Shown here piece by piece: positions 42,103-51,174 of a stretch of 56,802 nucleotides of DNA. The translations under genes and the position numbers were made by a program. Position 1 is the stretch's first letter. Every line of letters starts with the position of its first letter. The DNA is taken from NCBI GenBank assembly GCA_052173355.1, contig JBQMYS010000002.1:1-56802 (forward strand), read 5' to 3'. Below the pieces are notes generated by a model. It was not told where the DNA came from. It was given only the letters and a program-made list of their open reading frames with translations, and did no database searches. Source of the stretch: JABZIP01 sp052173355 (GTDB lineage Bacteria > Bacillota > Clostridia > Peptostreptococcales > Anaerovoracaceae).

Positions 42103-42891
42103 ATGGGATTTAAGGTTGACTATCATATGCACTCGTATTTTTCTGACGGCGCATTATCGCCTACGGAACTTGTGAAACGGGCTAAGAATTTAGAGCTTAC
42201 TGAAATTGCGGTTACGGATCACGAAACTCTTACAGGAATAGCAGAGGCGCAGATAGCAGGAGATGCACTTGATATAAATGTTATATCGGGAGTTGAAATA
42301 GAAGCGGAATATGCAGCGGGAGTGCTTTTACATATTTTAGGGTATAAGTTTGACGTTGAAAATAAGGAATTGAATGAATTGCTGGATGAATTTGCTGTAT
42401 ATAGAGATGAATATAATGCAAAAATACTCCCTAAGCTTGAAGAAATGGGATACCCTTTGAGCTGGGAAGAACTCATAAATCATCCTAAGAAAAAATATGT
42501 TTCAAAAGGTGTGATTGCACAGGCGATGGCTCGAAAGGGCTATGTAAGTAAATTCCGAGAGGCGTTTTCTAAAATATTTTCAGATGAGAGAATTGCAAAT
42601 ATAGAAAAACAAAATATATCTATTGAGCGTGTGATGGAGGTGTTGTTAGCCGCAGGCGCGACGATTTCATGGGCACATCCTATGAAAACAAAAGGAATAG
42701 GCAAAAGAGGCAGTGCAGAGTTTTATCAGAATATAGAAAAAATTTTGGCAGATTTAAAAAAAATGGGATTGAAAGGGCTTGAATGTTATCACCCGAATCA
42801 CAGCGATGAAGAAGCGCTCGAACTTGTGATGCTTGCAAGCAAGTATCATTTGCACATTACAAACGGATCGGATTATCATGGAGAAGAATAG
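42103..42891 (+). CDS. PHP-domain phosphoesterase
   Basis: A 262-residue PHP (polymerase and histidinol phosphatase) family metal-dependent phosphoesterase. Metal ligands are visible in DYHMHSYFSDG, AVTDHETLTG, SWAHPMK and NGSDYHG. Family members hydrolyse small phosphate esters or nucleotides; RNase AM (YciV) proteins share this layout. The substrate is open. It overlaps ecfA1 by 14 bases. Confidence 0.88.
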   Translation: MGFKVDYHMHSYFSDGALSPTELVKRAKNLELTEIAVTDHETLTGIAEAQIAGDALDINVISGVEIEAEYAAGVLLHILGYKFDVENKELNELLDEFAVYRDEYNAKILPKLEEMGYPLSWEELINHPKKKYVSKGVIAQAMARKGYVSKFREAFSKIFSDERIANIEKQNISIERVMEVLLAAGATISWAHPMKTKGIGKRGSAEFYQNIEKILADLKKMGLKGLECYHPNHSDEEALELVMLASKYHLHITNGSDYHGEE

Positions 42892-43729
42892 CATAGTAGA
42901 TATTAAAAATTTGAGTTTTGTTTATAAAAGAAGCGAAGAAGATAAATTTCTTGCGATAGATGATTTTTCACTGAGTATAGAAAAAGGTGATTTCGTTGCG
43001 ATTTTGGGGCAAAACGGTTCAGGAAAATCCACACTTGCCAAGAATATAAATGGGCTTTATTTACCGAGTTTCGGCGATGTGGTTGTAAATGGAATGAACA
43101 CCAAAGATGATGCATATATTTGGGATATTCGCCAAAATGCAGGTATGGTTTTTCAAAATCCTGACAATCAGCTTGTTTCATCAATAGTCGAAGATGATAT
43201 AGCTTTCGGACCTGAAAATTTAGGAATTGCTCCCGGCGAAATTAGAAAAAGAGTGGACGAGGCATTAAGAGCTGTTCGGATGTATGATTTTAGAAAAAAG
43301 GCTCCGCATCAGCTATCAGGAGGACAAAAGCAGAGAGTCGCTATTGCAGGTGTTATAGCTATGCTTCCGGAGTGTATTATATTTGATGAACCTACTGCTA
43401 TGCTAGATCCGCAAGGAAAAGAAGAAGTGATGAATATCATTATGCAATTAAATGAGCAAGGCAAGACAATAATTTTGATTACGCATTTTATGGATGAAGC
43501 GGTGCGTGCGAAAAAAATTGTAATAATGGAAGACGGAAAAATGGTAAAGACAGGAACACCTGTAGAGATATTTCAAGATATAGATTCACTTTACAAACTG
43601 GGACTTGATATACCGCCGGCAGTTGAATTCGCTTGTGAACTTAGGAAAAACGGTATAGAAGTACCAAATGATATTATATATACGGAGGAAATCATAGATT
43701 ATCTATGTCAATACATATCAAAAATTTAA
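42878..43729 (+). CDS. ecfA1: Energy-coupling factor ATPase EcfA1
   Basis: One of two ATPases that power the shared ECF vitamin/metal importer. Walker A is GQNGSGKST, the signature LSGGQKQR, and Walker B CIIFDEPTAMLDP. The EcfA1-type Q-loop reads MVFQNPDNQ. The start is the ATG at 42878, inside the PHP gene; no strong ribosome binding site is visible, so coupling is likely. From this start it has 283 residues, the family norm. The substrate-binding S component is not in the window. Confidence 0.92.
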   Translation: MEKNSIVDIKNLSFVYKRSEEDKFLAIDDFSLSIEKGDFVAILGQNGSGKSTLAKNINGLYLPSFGDVVVNGMNTKDDAYIWDIRQNAGMVFQNPDNQLVSSIVEDDIAFGPENLGIAPGEIRKRVDEALRAVRMYDFRKKAPHQLSGGQKQRVAIAGVIAMLPECIIFDEPTAMLDPQGKEEVMNIIMQLNEQGKTIILITHFMDEAVRAKKIVIMEDGKMVKTGTPVEIFQDIDSLYKLGLDIPPAVEFACELRKNGIEVPNDIIYTEEIIDYLCQYISKI

Positions 43730-44580
43730 CTCATGTTTACAATAAAGGTCTTGCGTACGAATCTGTGGCTCTTGATGATGTAAGCATAGACATTGAAGAT
43801 GGCGAACTTGTTTGCATCATCGGACATACGGGATCGGGCAAGTCAACTTTGATACAACATATGAACGGACTTTTAAAGCCGGACTCAGGGAATATATGGA
43901 TAGGTGATGTTGATATTACACAAAAAAAAGTACCTATGGTAGATATACGTAAAAAAATAGGTATAGTTTTTCAGTACCCGGAATATCAGTTATTTGAAGA
44001 AACAGTCAGACTGGATGTGGAATTTGGACCTAAAAATTTAGGACTTACGGATGAAGAAGTAAAGCAAGCTGTTGATAGGGCATTTTCGCTTGTCGGCATG
44101 CAGGATGAAGAAGTGCAAAAAAGATCTCCGTTTGAACTTTCGGGCGGGCAAAAAAGAAAAGCGGCGATTGCAGGAGTGCTCGCTATGAAACCGGAGGTAC
44201 TTATACTTGACGAACCGGCAGCAGGGCTGGATCCGAAATCGCATAGGGAACTTATTGAACTATTGCTTCAGATACATGAAAAAGAAAAAGATATTATGAT
44301 AATAGTTTCACATAATATGCAAGATGTTGCGGATATAGCGGATAAAGTGATTGTGATGGATAGAGGAAAATGCGTAATGTGTGCTCCTGCTCGTGAAATT
44401 TTCGCGAGGCGTGAAGAACTTAAAGCTATAGGATTGTCTACACCGCCGATTACAGAGATTCTTCATAAAATCAAGGAAAAATTACCTAAAGAGCAAGCAG
44501 AATCGTTTAATAGCGATGTAATTTCCGTAAGCGAAGCGGCGCAGCATATACGAAATTTCGTGGGAGGAAAAATTGATTAG
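43705..44580 (+). CDS. ecfA2: Energy-coupling factor ATPase EcfA2
   Basis: Second ECF ATPase, 291 residues: Walker A GHTGSGKST, Q-loop VFQYPEYQLFEETV (diagnostic of EcfA2), signature LSGGQKRK and Walker B LILDEPAAGLDP. It overlaps ecfA1 by 25 bases and ecfT by eight, so all three are translated together. With EcfA1 it forms the nucleotide-binding dimer. Confidence 0.94.
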   Translation: MSIHIKNLTHVYNKGLAYESVALDDVSIDIEDGELVCIIGHTGSGKSTLIQHMNGLLKPDSGNIWIGDVDITQKKVPMVDIRKKIGIVFQYPEYQLFEETVRLDVEFGPKNLGLTDEEVKQAVDRAFSLVGMQDEEVQKRSPFELSGGQKRKAAIAGVLAMKPEVLILDEPAAGLDPKSHRELIELLLQIHEKEKDIMIIVSHNMQDVADIADKVIVMDRGKCVMCAPAREIFARREELKAIGLSTPPITEILHKIKEKLPKEQAESFNSDVISVSEAAQHIRNFVGGKID

Positions 44581-45412
44581 AGATATAACTTTGGGGCAGT
44601 ATTATGATACATCTTCGCCACTGCACAGAATGGATGCAAGAGTTAAGATACTGCTCACATTTGCATACATTGTGATACTTTTTTGTATTAAAGGTATAGC
44701 AAGTATGTTGATTGCAGCATTTTTGGTTTTTTTGGTAATTAAAATTTCAAAGGTTCCGTTTAAGTTTATTTTTAGAGGTTTGAAAGCTATATTTTTTATT
44801 ATTACGTTGACAATAGTCTTAAATATGTTTATGTTGCCGGGTAGGACATTGATAGAATTTTCAGTATTCAGAATAACATATGAAGGATTGTATATGGCAA
44901 TTTTTGTAGGTATCAGATTGGTGCTTTTAGTTTTCGGTTCATCGCTTTTGACGCTTACAACAAAGCCTTTAAATTTAACGGACGGAATTGAGAGTATATT
45001 GAAACCTATGAAAAAAATCGGAGTGCCTGCTCATGAACTTGCAATGATGATGAGCATAGCTCTTAGGTTTATTCCTACATTGCTTGAAGAAACGGACAAG
45101 ATAATGAAAGCGCAGATGGCTAGAGGTGCTGATTTTGAAAGCGGTAATATTTTTAAACGTGCAAGGGCGATAATTCCGCTCTTGGTGCCGTTATTTGTCA
45201 GTGCATTCAGGATTGCATTGGAACTTGCAATGGCTATGGAAGCAAGATGTTACCGCGGTGGAGAAAATCGTACGCGTATGAATCATGCGCAGGTGAGTAA
45301 GATAGATTATACTGCCGTCTTAATATTTGCGATAGTTAGCGCCATAGTATTAGCACAATCATACATATTGCCTTTGTTTTTTTCTTACAGTATGTTATTT
45401 AATTTGAGGTAA
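44573..45412 (+). CDS. ecfT: Energy-coupling factor transmembrane protein EcfT
   Basis: Membrane scaffold that links the ATPases to exchangeable S components. The 279 residues start with TLGQYYDTSSPLHRMDARVK, the standard EcfT opening. Several membrane helices follow, then the two Ala-Arg-Gly coupling motifs: QMARGADF and ARCYRGGENRT (here a variant, C-Y-R-G). The start is TTG, six bases after GGGAGG. It is normally next to truA and rplM in Firmicutes, but here trmB follows. Confidence 0.92.
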   Translation: MIRDITLGQYYDTSSPLHRMDARVKILLTFAYIVILFCIKGIASMLIAAFLVFLVIKISKVPFKFIFRGLKAIFFIITLTIVLNMFMLPGRTLIEFSVFRITYEGLYMAIFVGIRLVLLVFGSSLLTLTTKPLNLTDGIESILKPMKKIGVPAHELAMMMSIALRFIPTLLEETDKIMKAQMARGADFESGNIFKRARAIIPLLVPLFVSAFRIALELAMAMEARCYRGGENRTRMNHAQVSKIDYTAVLIFAIVSAIVLAQSYILPLFFSYSMLFNLR

Positions 45413-45416
45413 GCAA

Positions 45417-46061
45417 ATGAGACAGCGGAAAATTAAAAATTTTGAACATAGATTTGAAGAAATACTTAAAGTTCGGAATTTTAAGCAGGAGATTAAGAAA
45501 TATAAAGGCATTTGGCACGAGGTATTCGGTAATGAAAATCCGATTTTTTTAGAACTCGGGTGTGGCAAAGGAAATTTTATAAATAAAAAAGCTGCCGAAA
45601 ATAAAGGAAACAATTATATTTCGATAGACGGTGAAAAATCAGCGATTATTATAGCGACTGAAAAAGCGCTTAAATATGAAAATACGAACTTATTGCTTGC
45701 AAAGGAATATGTAAAGGATATAGAAGAATATTTTGAAGCTGGAGAGCTTGCAGGAATTTATTTGAATTTTAGCGATCCATGGCCTAAAAACAGAAATGCA
45801 AAGAGGCGTTTAACTTATAGAAATTATCTTAGAGGTTACAAAAAAGTATTGAATCCGAACGGATTTGTTGAATTTAAAACTGATAATGACGATTTATTCG
45901 ATTTTACGCTTGAGGAAATTGCTGAGGTAAATGCTAAGATTCTTGAGATTACAAGGGATTTGCATTCTACAGATTACGAAGCCGCTTTGACTATGACAGA
46001 ATATGAAGAAAAATTTAAAGCGGCAGGGAAAAATATAAATTATGTAAAAATCAAACCATAG
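45417..46061 (+). CDS. trmB: tRNA (guanine-N7)-methyltransferase TrmB
   Basis: Makes m7G46 in the tRNA variable loop. The 214 residues carry the SAM motif LELGCGKGNF, the substrate motif FSDPWPKNRNAKRRL and the ending TEYEEKFKAAGKNI. Length and motifs fit the monomeric bacterial enzyme. It follows ecfT by four bases. Confidence 0.95.
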   Translation: MRQRKIKNFEHRFEEILKVRNFKQEIKKYKGIWHEVFGNENPIFLELGCGKGNFINKKAAENKGNNYISIDGEKSAIIIATEKALKYENTNLLLAKEYVKDIEEYFEAGELAGIYLNFSDPWPKNRNAKRRLTYRNYLRGYKKVLNPNGFVEFKTDNDDLFDFTLEEIAEVNAKILEITRDLHSTDYEAALTMTEYEEKFKAAGKNINYVKIKP

Positions 46062-46071
46062 GAGGTAAAAT

Positions 46072-47304
46072 ATGGCAGAACTAATTATGGCAGAGGAAAA
46101 CGGCAGGAATATCCCTCTTGAAGATAAAATATTCGGTATTAGTCAAAAAGCTAAAGCCATGCAAAAAGAAAGAGGCAAGGATAATGTTATAGATGCGACT
46201 ATCGGGGCATTGCTAGATGATGAGGGGAATTTAATAGTGCTGTCATCAGTAGATGAAGTTTTGAAAAATTTGAGACCGGAAGAATATGCGGCATACGCAC
46301 CTATTGCAGGAACGGCGGAATTTAAGAAGTACGTTCAAAAATGTGCCTTTGGAACATTTGAACCCACATGTTTCACAGAGGCTGTAGCATCTCCCGGCGG
46401 AACAGGGGCAATACGTAATGCGGTTTCAAATTATAGCAAAGCAGGTGATAAGATTCTTGTAGCTGATTGGTTTTGGGCGAATTATACCACTATTGCGGAT
46501 CAGCAAGGTAGAAAGGTACAAATCTTTACATTTTTAGATGATAACGGGAATTTTAATGTTGATAGTTTTGCGCGTGAAATGGATAAGTTGCTTGAGTTAC
46601 AGGATTCACTTTTGATAATAGTGAATACACCTGCTCAAAATCCTACAGGATATGCTATCAGCGGCAACGATTGGGACAATCTTTTAGATGTTATTACTTC
46701 TAATAAATTTTATGAGAAAAAAATCAGCCTTGTTGTTGATGTTGCATATATTGATTTTGCAGGGGATCCTGATGAAGTAAGAAAGTTTTATAAAAAATTG
46801 GATAATCTTCCTAAAAATATATTGCCGATGATTGCATATAGTCTTTCAAAAACTTTTACACTTTATGGAATGAGAAGCGGTGCATTGATTTGTATGGCTA
46901 AAACAAAGGAAATAGCTGATGAATTTGTGCGTGTAAATCAAGCATCTTCAAGGGCTTGCTGGTCGAATTGCAACAGACTTCCGATGACTATTTTGACTAA
47001 AATATATGAAGATGAGAAGCTTTTAAAAAAGGTTGATGAAGAAAGAAAGCATTATCGAGATTTACTTCTTGAAAGAGGGTTTGCATTTGCGAAGGAAGCG
47101 GAGAATGTCGGACTTGCTATGGTGCCGTTCAAAGGCGGTTTTTTTGCTACGATTCCATGTAAAAATTCTGCGCAGGCAGCCGAAAAATTACAGGAACAGG
47201 GTATATTTTTGATTCCGCTTGAAAAAGGGCTTCGAGTTTCCATAGCTTCAATTTCAAAAGCAAGATGTGAAGAATTACCGGCAAAAATTTTGGCAGTAAT
47301 GTGA
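46072..47304 (+). CDS. PLP-dependent aminotransferase, class I/II fold
   Basis: A 410-residue fold-type I PLP enzyme. AYSLSKTFTLYGMRSG carries the Schiff-base Lys; NTPAQNPTGYA holds the Asn/Pro motif and DVAYIDF the cofactor Asp/Tyr. The opening (NVIDATIGALLDDEGN) resembles clostridial enzymes annotated as aspartate or aromatic amino acid aminotransferases. The amino acid used cannot be decided. A strong AGGAGG precedes the start, 10 bases after trmB. Confidence 0.85.
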   Translation: MAELIMAEENGRNIPLEDKIFGISQKAKAMQKERGKDNVIDATIGALLDDEGNLIVLSSVDEVLKNLRPEEYAAYAPIAGTAEFKKYVQKCAFGTFEPTCFTEAVASPGGTGAIRNAVSNYSKAGDKILVADWFWANYTTIADQQGRKVQIFTFLDDNGNFNVDSFAREMDKLLELQDSLLIIVNTPAQNPTGYAISGNDWDNLLDVITSNKFYEKKISLVVDVAYIDFAGDPDEVRKFYKKLDNLPKNILPMIAYSLSKTFTLYGMRSGALICMAKTKEIADEFVRVNQASSRACWSNCNRLPMTILTKIYEDEKLLKKVDEERKHYRDLLLERGFAFAKEAENVGLAMVPFKGGFFATIPCKNSAQAAEKLQEQGIFLIPLEKGLRVSIASISKARCEELPAKILAVM

Positions 47305-47314
47305 GGAAAAAGTA

Positions 47315-48049
47315 ATGAGAACTGTGCTGTGGTTTGCGAAATTTATAATCTATTTTTTTAAAGTTCGAAAACAGGAAAAGGAATATGTTAAAAAGCTTGA
47401 AACCGGAACGCTTACAGATGAAGATCGCGCCCTGATAAATAAACGCGTGCAAAGTTGGGCGCAGGATATGCTTGTATGGGCAGGAGTCGAATGGGAAGTT
47501 ACGGGACTTGAAAACATACCGAAAAACAGGTCGGTGCTTTTTACACCTAATCATCAGGGCAATTTTGATATACCGCTGCTCTTGTCACAACTTCCAACGT
47601 TGTGCGCAATGGTTGCAAAAAAAGAAATGCAGAAGGTACCATGTATTTCAGGATGGATGAGTTTGTTTAATTGTGTATTTTTGGATAGAGAAAATGCGAG
47701 AGCGGCAATAGCGAGCATGTCACAAGTGGAGAGCATCTTGAAAAGCGGGCAGTCGGTTGTGATTTTCCCTGAAGGCACTCGAAGCAAAGGGGATGCCCAA
47801 AATGAGTTTAAACTCGGTTCCATGCGTCCTGCTATAAGAAATGGTATACCTATAGTTCCGGTGGCAATAGAAGGAACATATAAATTGATGGAAGCAAATG
47901 GAGGATTTATAAAACCGGGAAAAGTAAAAGTTTGTATTCTTGAACCGATTGAAACTGAAAATATGACTAAAGAAGAATCACAAAAACTTGCAGAAACTGT
48001 TTTTTTGAAGATACAAGAAGCCAGGAATGTATTGAAAATTGAACAATAA
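47315..48049 (+). CDS. plsC: 1-acyl-sn-glycerol-3-phosphate acyltransferase, PlsC
   Basis: Acylates lysophosphatidic acid in phospholipid synthesis at the membrane. The 244 residues have the acyltransferase motif I NHQGNFD (H-x4-D), motif III FPEGTRSK and motif IV PIVPVAIEGT. A hydrophobic N-terminal stretch (about 1-15) can anchor it. It is the last gene of the long cluster and is followed by a strong hairpin. Confidence 0.92.
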   Translation: MRTVLWFAKFIIYFFKVRKQEKEYVKKLETGTLTDEDRALINKRVQSWAQDMLVWAGVEWEVTGLENIPKNRSVLFTPNHQGNFDIPLLLSQLPTLCAMVAKKEMQKVPCISGWMSLFNCVFLDRENARAAIASMSQVESILKSGQSVVIFPEGTRSKGDAQNEFKLGSMRPAIRNGIPIVPVAIEGTYKLMEANGGFIKPGKVKVCILEPIETENMTKEESQKLAETVFLKIQEARNVLKIEQ

Positions 48050-48058
48050 AGCAGAATA

Positions 48059-48093
48059 GCAAAAATGCTTGCATTAGATGCAAGCATTTTTGC
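48059..48093 (+). terminator. Terminator after plsC
   Basis: A perfect 16-bp inverted repeat (GCAAAAATGCTTGCAT with ATGCAAGCATTTTTGC) with loop TAG. The five Ts lie within the right arm and it is symmetrical, so it may act in both directions. Confidence 0.75.
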
Positions 48094-48110
48094 GTTTGAA
48101 GTATCAAACG
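48093..48110. promoter_or_regulatory. Dyad, possible enhancer-binding site for the sigma-54 promoter
   Basis: CGTTTGA, a four-base spacer AGTA and TCAAACG form a perfect 7-bp inverted repeat. Its centre is about 94 bp upstream of the predicted sigma-54 start site, a common place for bacterial enhancer-binding proteins. Confidence 0.5.
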
Positions 48111-48168
48111 TATAAAAAGGTTGACCCCAAAATTTAAAACCCATTAGAAAACATTTAAAAATCAATAG

Positions 48169-48185
48169 TTGGCACGAAATTTGCT
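48169..48185 (+). promoter_or_regulatory. Sigma-54 (RpoN) promoter of the APC antiporter
   Basis: TTGGCACG, AAAT, TTGCT: an exact match to the -24/-12 consensus TGGCACG-N4-TTGCW, with GG and GC ten bases apart. Transcription should start near 48195, giving a leader of about 96 bases. The leader holds a small GAAA-loop hairpin (48209-48222). No sigma-54 activator gene is visible in the window. Confidence 0.88.
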
Positions 48186-48290
48186 TTAATAATAGTTACT
48201 TACAGGCATAGGGGAAACCCTAATAGTAATTATATTTTATTTTTAAGGAAGGCGGTACTTCGTATAGGGGTATCGTACAGGAGGGAAAAA

Positions 48291-49727
48291 ATGAATAATG
48301 AGAAACAAAATGGCCTAAATCTGGGCATGCTCATTGCCGTAATCGTTGGGTCCACCATCGGTTCAGGTATATTCTCATCCGTAGCCGACATGGCTGCAAA
48401 GGGTGCGAATACCGGAGCGGTACTGGTTGGTTGGGCAATTGCCGGCGTTGGTATGTTCGCACTTATGATGAGCTTTTCAGGACTCAACAAATTAAGACCT
48501 GACCTTGTAAACGGAGTTTACAGCTATGCAAGCGAAGGTTTTGGTATGTTCATAGGATTTAACTCCGCTTGGGGTTACTGGATCAGCGCACTTCTTTGCA
48601 ACGTATCTTATGTAGCATTGTTCTTCGGAGCACTTGGTTATTTCTTCCCTGTATTTGGAGATGGAAATAACTTGGTATCTATAGTGGCAGGTTCGGTTGC
48701 AATATGGATTTGTGCATTCCTTGTTATAAAAGGAGTTAAAGAAGCTGCAGCGCTTCAGTTGCTTGTAACAATTTCAAAGATTATACCGCTAATCGTATTT
48801 GCACTTGCAATCGTGTTTGTAAATGCATTCAAACCTGATGTATTCATGGAAAACTTCTGGGGCGACGGTTCTATTCCGGTAATGGATCAGATCAAGGCTA
48901 CTACAGGTGCTACAGTTTGGTCATTCATCGGTGTTGAAGGTGCAGTAGTACTTTCAGGACGTGCTAAGAAGTCTAGCGATGTAGGTAAAGCAACAGTTTT
49001 AGGATTCTTAGGACTACTTGCTATATATGTAATGATCGCAGCACTTTCATTAGGTGTAATGCCTGCTGAAGAAATGGCTAAGTTGGGAAATCCTCCTCTA
49101 GCATTCATATTGGAAGCAGCAGTTGGTAAATGGGGCGCAGCTCTAATCAACTTAGGTGTTATCCTATCACTTGCAGGAGCGCTTCTAGGTTGGACTATTA
49201 TAGCTGCAGAGTGTGCTTATTCAGCTTCAGTACAGGGCGTATTCACAAAGCTATTTGCTAAGTCAAATGCTCAGGAAGCTCCTGTAGCATCTGCTATCAT
49301 CACAAACGTCGTTATACAGGTATTCCTAATCATAATGCTATTCAGCGCAGGAACATATCAGTTGTTCTACAACTTCTCGGCTAGCATGATCATGCTTCCT
49401 TATTTACTAAGTGGAGCATACTATGCAAAGGTTGCTACGTTGAAACAAGGTATGGAAAATTATACTCCGGGTAAAGTTGCACTGGAAAGATTCTGGGGTT
49501 ATCTTGCTACTATCTATGGAGTTTGGATGATTTACTCGGCAGGATTGTTGTATTTGCTCGTAACAGCAATACTATATGCACTTGGCATCATAGTGTATTC
49601 ATACGGTCAGAAGGAATACGGTAGACCAATTTTCCAAAAAAGCTACGAAGCAATATTGGCAGTTATCTTGGTTGTACTCGGTGTTATTTCAGTATATCTA
49701 CTGGTTTCAGGAACGATTACACTTTAG
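48291..49727 (+). CDS. APC-superfamily amino acid antiporter, ArcD/basic amino acid type
   Basis: A 478-residue membrane protein with about 12 helices. It opens with LGMLIAVIVGSTIGSGIFSS, the APC family substrate-binding turn (GSGIF). It continues with WSFIGVEGAVVLSGRAK, typical of arginine/ornithine and related basic amino acid antiporters. The exact substrate pair is not decided by sequence. Codon choice (more ATC, CTA, GCT) is closer to the S-layer gene than to the neighbours, suggesting high expression. It is monocistronic, driven by the sigma-54 promoter and ended by a strong terminator. Confidence 0.85.
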   Translation: MNNEKQNGLNLGMLIAVIVGSTIGSGIFSSVADMAAKGANTGAVLVGWAIAGVGMFALMMSFSGLNKLRPDLVNGVYSYASEGFGMFIGFNSAWGYWISALLCNVSYVALFFGALGYFFPVFGDGNNLVSIVAGSVAIWICAFLVIKGVKEAAALQLLVTISKIIPLIVFALAIVFVNAFKPDVFMENFWGDGSIPVMDQIKATTGATVWSFIGVEGAVVLSGRAKKSSDVGKATVLGFLGLLAIYVMIAALSLGVMPAEEMAKLGNPPLAFILEAAVGKWGAALINLGVILSLAGALLGWTIIAAECAYSASVQGVFTKLFAKSNAQEAPVASAIITNVVIQVFLIIMLFSAGTYQLFYNFSASMIMLPYLLSGAYYAKVATLKQGMENYTPGKVALERFWGYLATIYGVWMIYSAGLLYLLVTAILYALGIIVYSYGQKEYGRPIFQKSYEAILAVILVVLGVISVYLLVSGTITL

Positions 49728-49759
49728 TAGGTCAAAATTAGATAGCTTGTAAGTAATTT

Positions 49760-49790
49760 AAAACCCCCGTCCTTAGAGGACGGGGGTTTT
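49760..49790 (+). terminator. Strong terminator between convergent genes
   Basis: A perfect 14-bp stem (AAAACCCCCGTCCT with AGGACGGGGGTTTT) and loop TAG, with T and A runs on either side. It should stop transcription both from the antiporter and from the convergent EAL-HDOD gene. Confidence 0.92.
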
Positions 49791-49815
49791 CTTATGAGTT
49801 TGAATATTTGTTACA

Positions 49816-51045
49816 TTATGCAGTACGTTCATCCATGATGGATAAAGTTTTTTTAGCCCATTCCAAGCTTGAAAAATAAGAGCTTATTACGGTATTAACT
49901 TTTAATCGTAAAGTTTTACAAGAATCTTCAAAACTTTGCCAGTTGCCGCTTTCGTATGCTATTATTAAATTCAAGGATTTTCCCAAGGCTCCTGATTTAA
50001 AGAGTAGAGCGCTTTTAATTTCGTGGGAAAGTTGCAAATCTTTAATTGCATCTTGCATAGGCAAGTTTGTCAGTACGTCGACTAATGAGAAAAGCCCTGT
50101 TATGAAGTATTCAGATTTTTGTTTAGGATGACCGAATTGAACGGCTAGCGATTCCAACATTTTTGCTCTTTGCAAAGAAACGGAAACAAGGTCATTTGAT
50201 TGTCCTTGAGAAATTGATCTAAGGACAATAAGGTAAATCCAGTCATGTATGTTCTGAAATCCTAATCTGACAAGCGCATCTTTAATTGATGTGAGTTGCG
50301 TCCTGCCTCCGTAAATAGGAGAATTTGCATATTTAAACAGTTTGTAAGACAGTGCAACATCTGTTTCAACTATTTGGGTCAAATCATCGTAGTTAGGCGA
50401 TGGACCGGATAGAACATCCAAAATCTTAAAGCAAGTGTAACTGCTAATCTTAATGTCTGTGTAGTTGAATAATTTAGGTTTGGCAAAATAGTAACCTTGA
50501 AAGTAGTCATAGCCCATACCAAGAGCTAAATCAAATTCTTCGGAGGTTTCTATCTTTTCTGCCAAGAATTTAAGACCTTCACGCTTGTGTTTAATTATTA
50601 TGCTGTGCTGTTCTTCTCTTGTAGTCAACATAAAATCAACTTTTATTATATCGACCAAATCTATGATTTCCTGATATTTGTAATCTGCCGTAAAATCGTC
50701 CAAAGCTAGAGTATAGCCCATTTCTTTCAGCTTTTTTAAATTTGATAAAAGCAATGGATCAGGAACAATATCTTCCAATATCTCAACAACTAGATTGTCC
50801 TTTGAAAACAACGTTACGGTATTATCGCAAAGGAGTGTTTTTGTAAAATTGATAAAAGCAAATTTTTTATCTAAAAGGTCCTCTACCGAAGCTAAAACTG
50901 AAGTAATCATAAGTACGGAACTGGTCGCATAATCTCCGTCGATTGATTCGGCGGTTTTTGTTTCCGGGTTTCTATACAAGATTTCGTAAGCAATTATGTC
51001 GCGATTTTTATTGAAAATTGGTTGACGTGCAACGTATACTTGCAA
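49816..51045 (-). CDS. EAL-HDOD signalling protein (YuxH-like)
   Basis: A 409-residue protein. The N-terminal EAL-type domain (about 1-200) begins with VARQPIFNKNRDIIAYEILYRN. The family key residues are mostly kept: E21 of EIL, Asn in INFTK, VEILED, DD in LALDDF, K in IKVDF, AEKIE and FQGYYFAKP. The FGxGYSS loop after DDF is replaced by TADYKY, so hydrolysis of c-di-GMP is doubtful. The HDOD domain follows (about 205-400, LSYKLFKYANSPIYGG). Such proteins usually work as signalling adaptors. The start is TTG, ten bases after GGAGG; an upstream stop rules out a longer frame. Confidence 0.85.
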   Translation of the reverse strand: MQVYVARQPIFNKNRDIIAYEILYRNPETKTAESIDGDYATSSVLMITSVLASVEDLLDKKFAFINFTKTLLCDNTVTLFSKDNLVVEILEDIVPDPLLLSNLKKLKEMGYTLALDDFTADYKYQEIIDLVDIIKVDFMLTTREEQHSIIIKHKREGLKFLAEKIETSEEFDLALGMGYDYFQGYYFAKPKLFNYTDIKISSYTCFKILDVLSGPSPNYDDLTQIVETDVALSYKLFKYANSPIYGGRTQLTSIKDALVRLGFQNIHDWIYLIVLRSISQGQSNDLVSVSLQRAKMLESLAVQFGHPKQKSEYFITGLFSLVDVLTNLPMQDAIKDLQLSHEIKSALLFKSGALGKSLNLIIAYESGNWQSFEDSCKTLRLKVNTVISSYFSSLEWAKKTLSIMDERTA

Positions 51046-51174
51046 TTAGCTTCCACCTCCATTTTTGTAATTTTTGAGTAGGGAATTATGCTATTTCTGC
51101 TCACCTATCTAAATATAATACCCATTTTCTAAAAATTCATATCATATTTAATTTTTCTTAATAAAATATCAATT

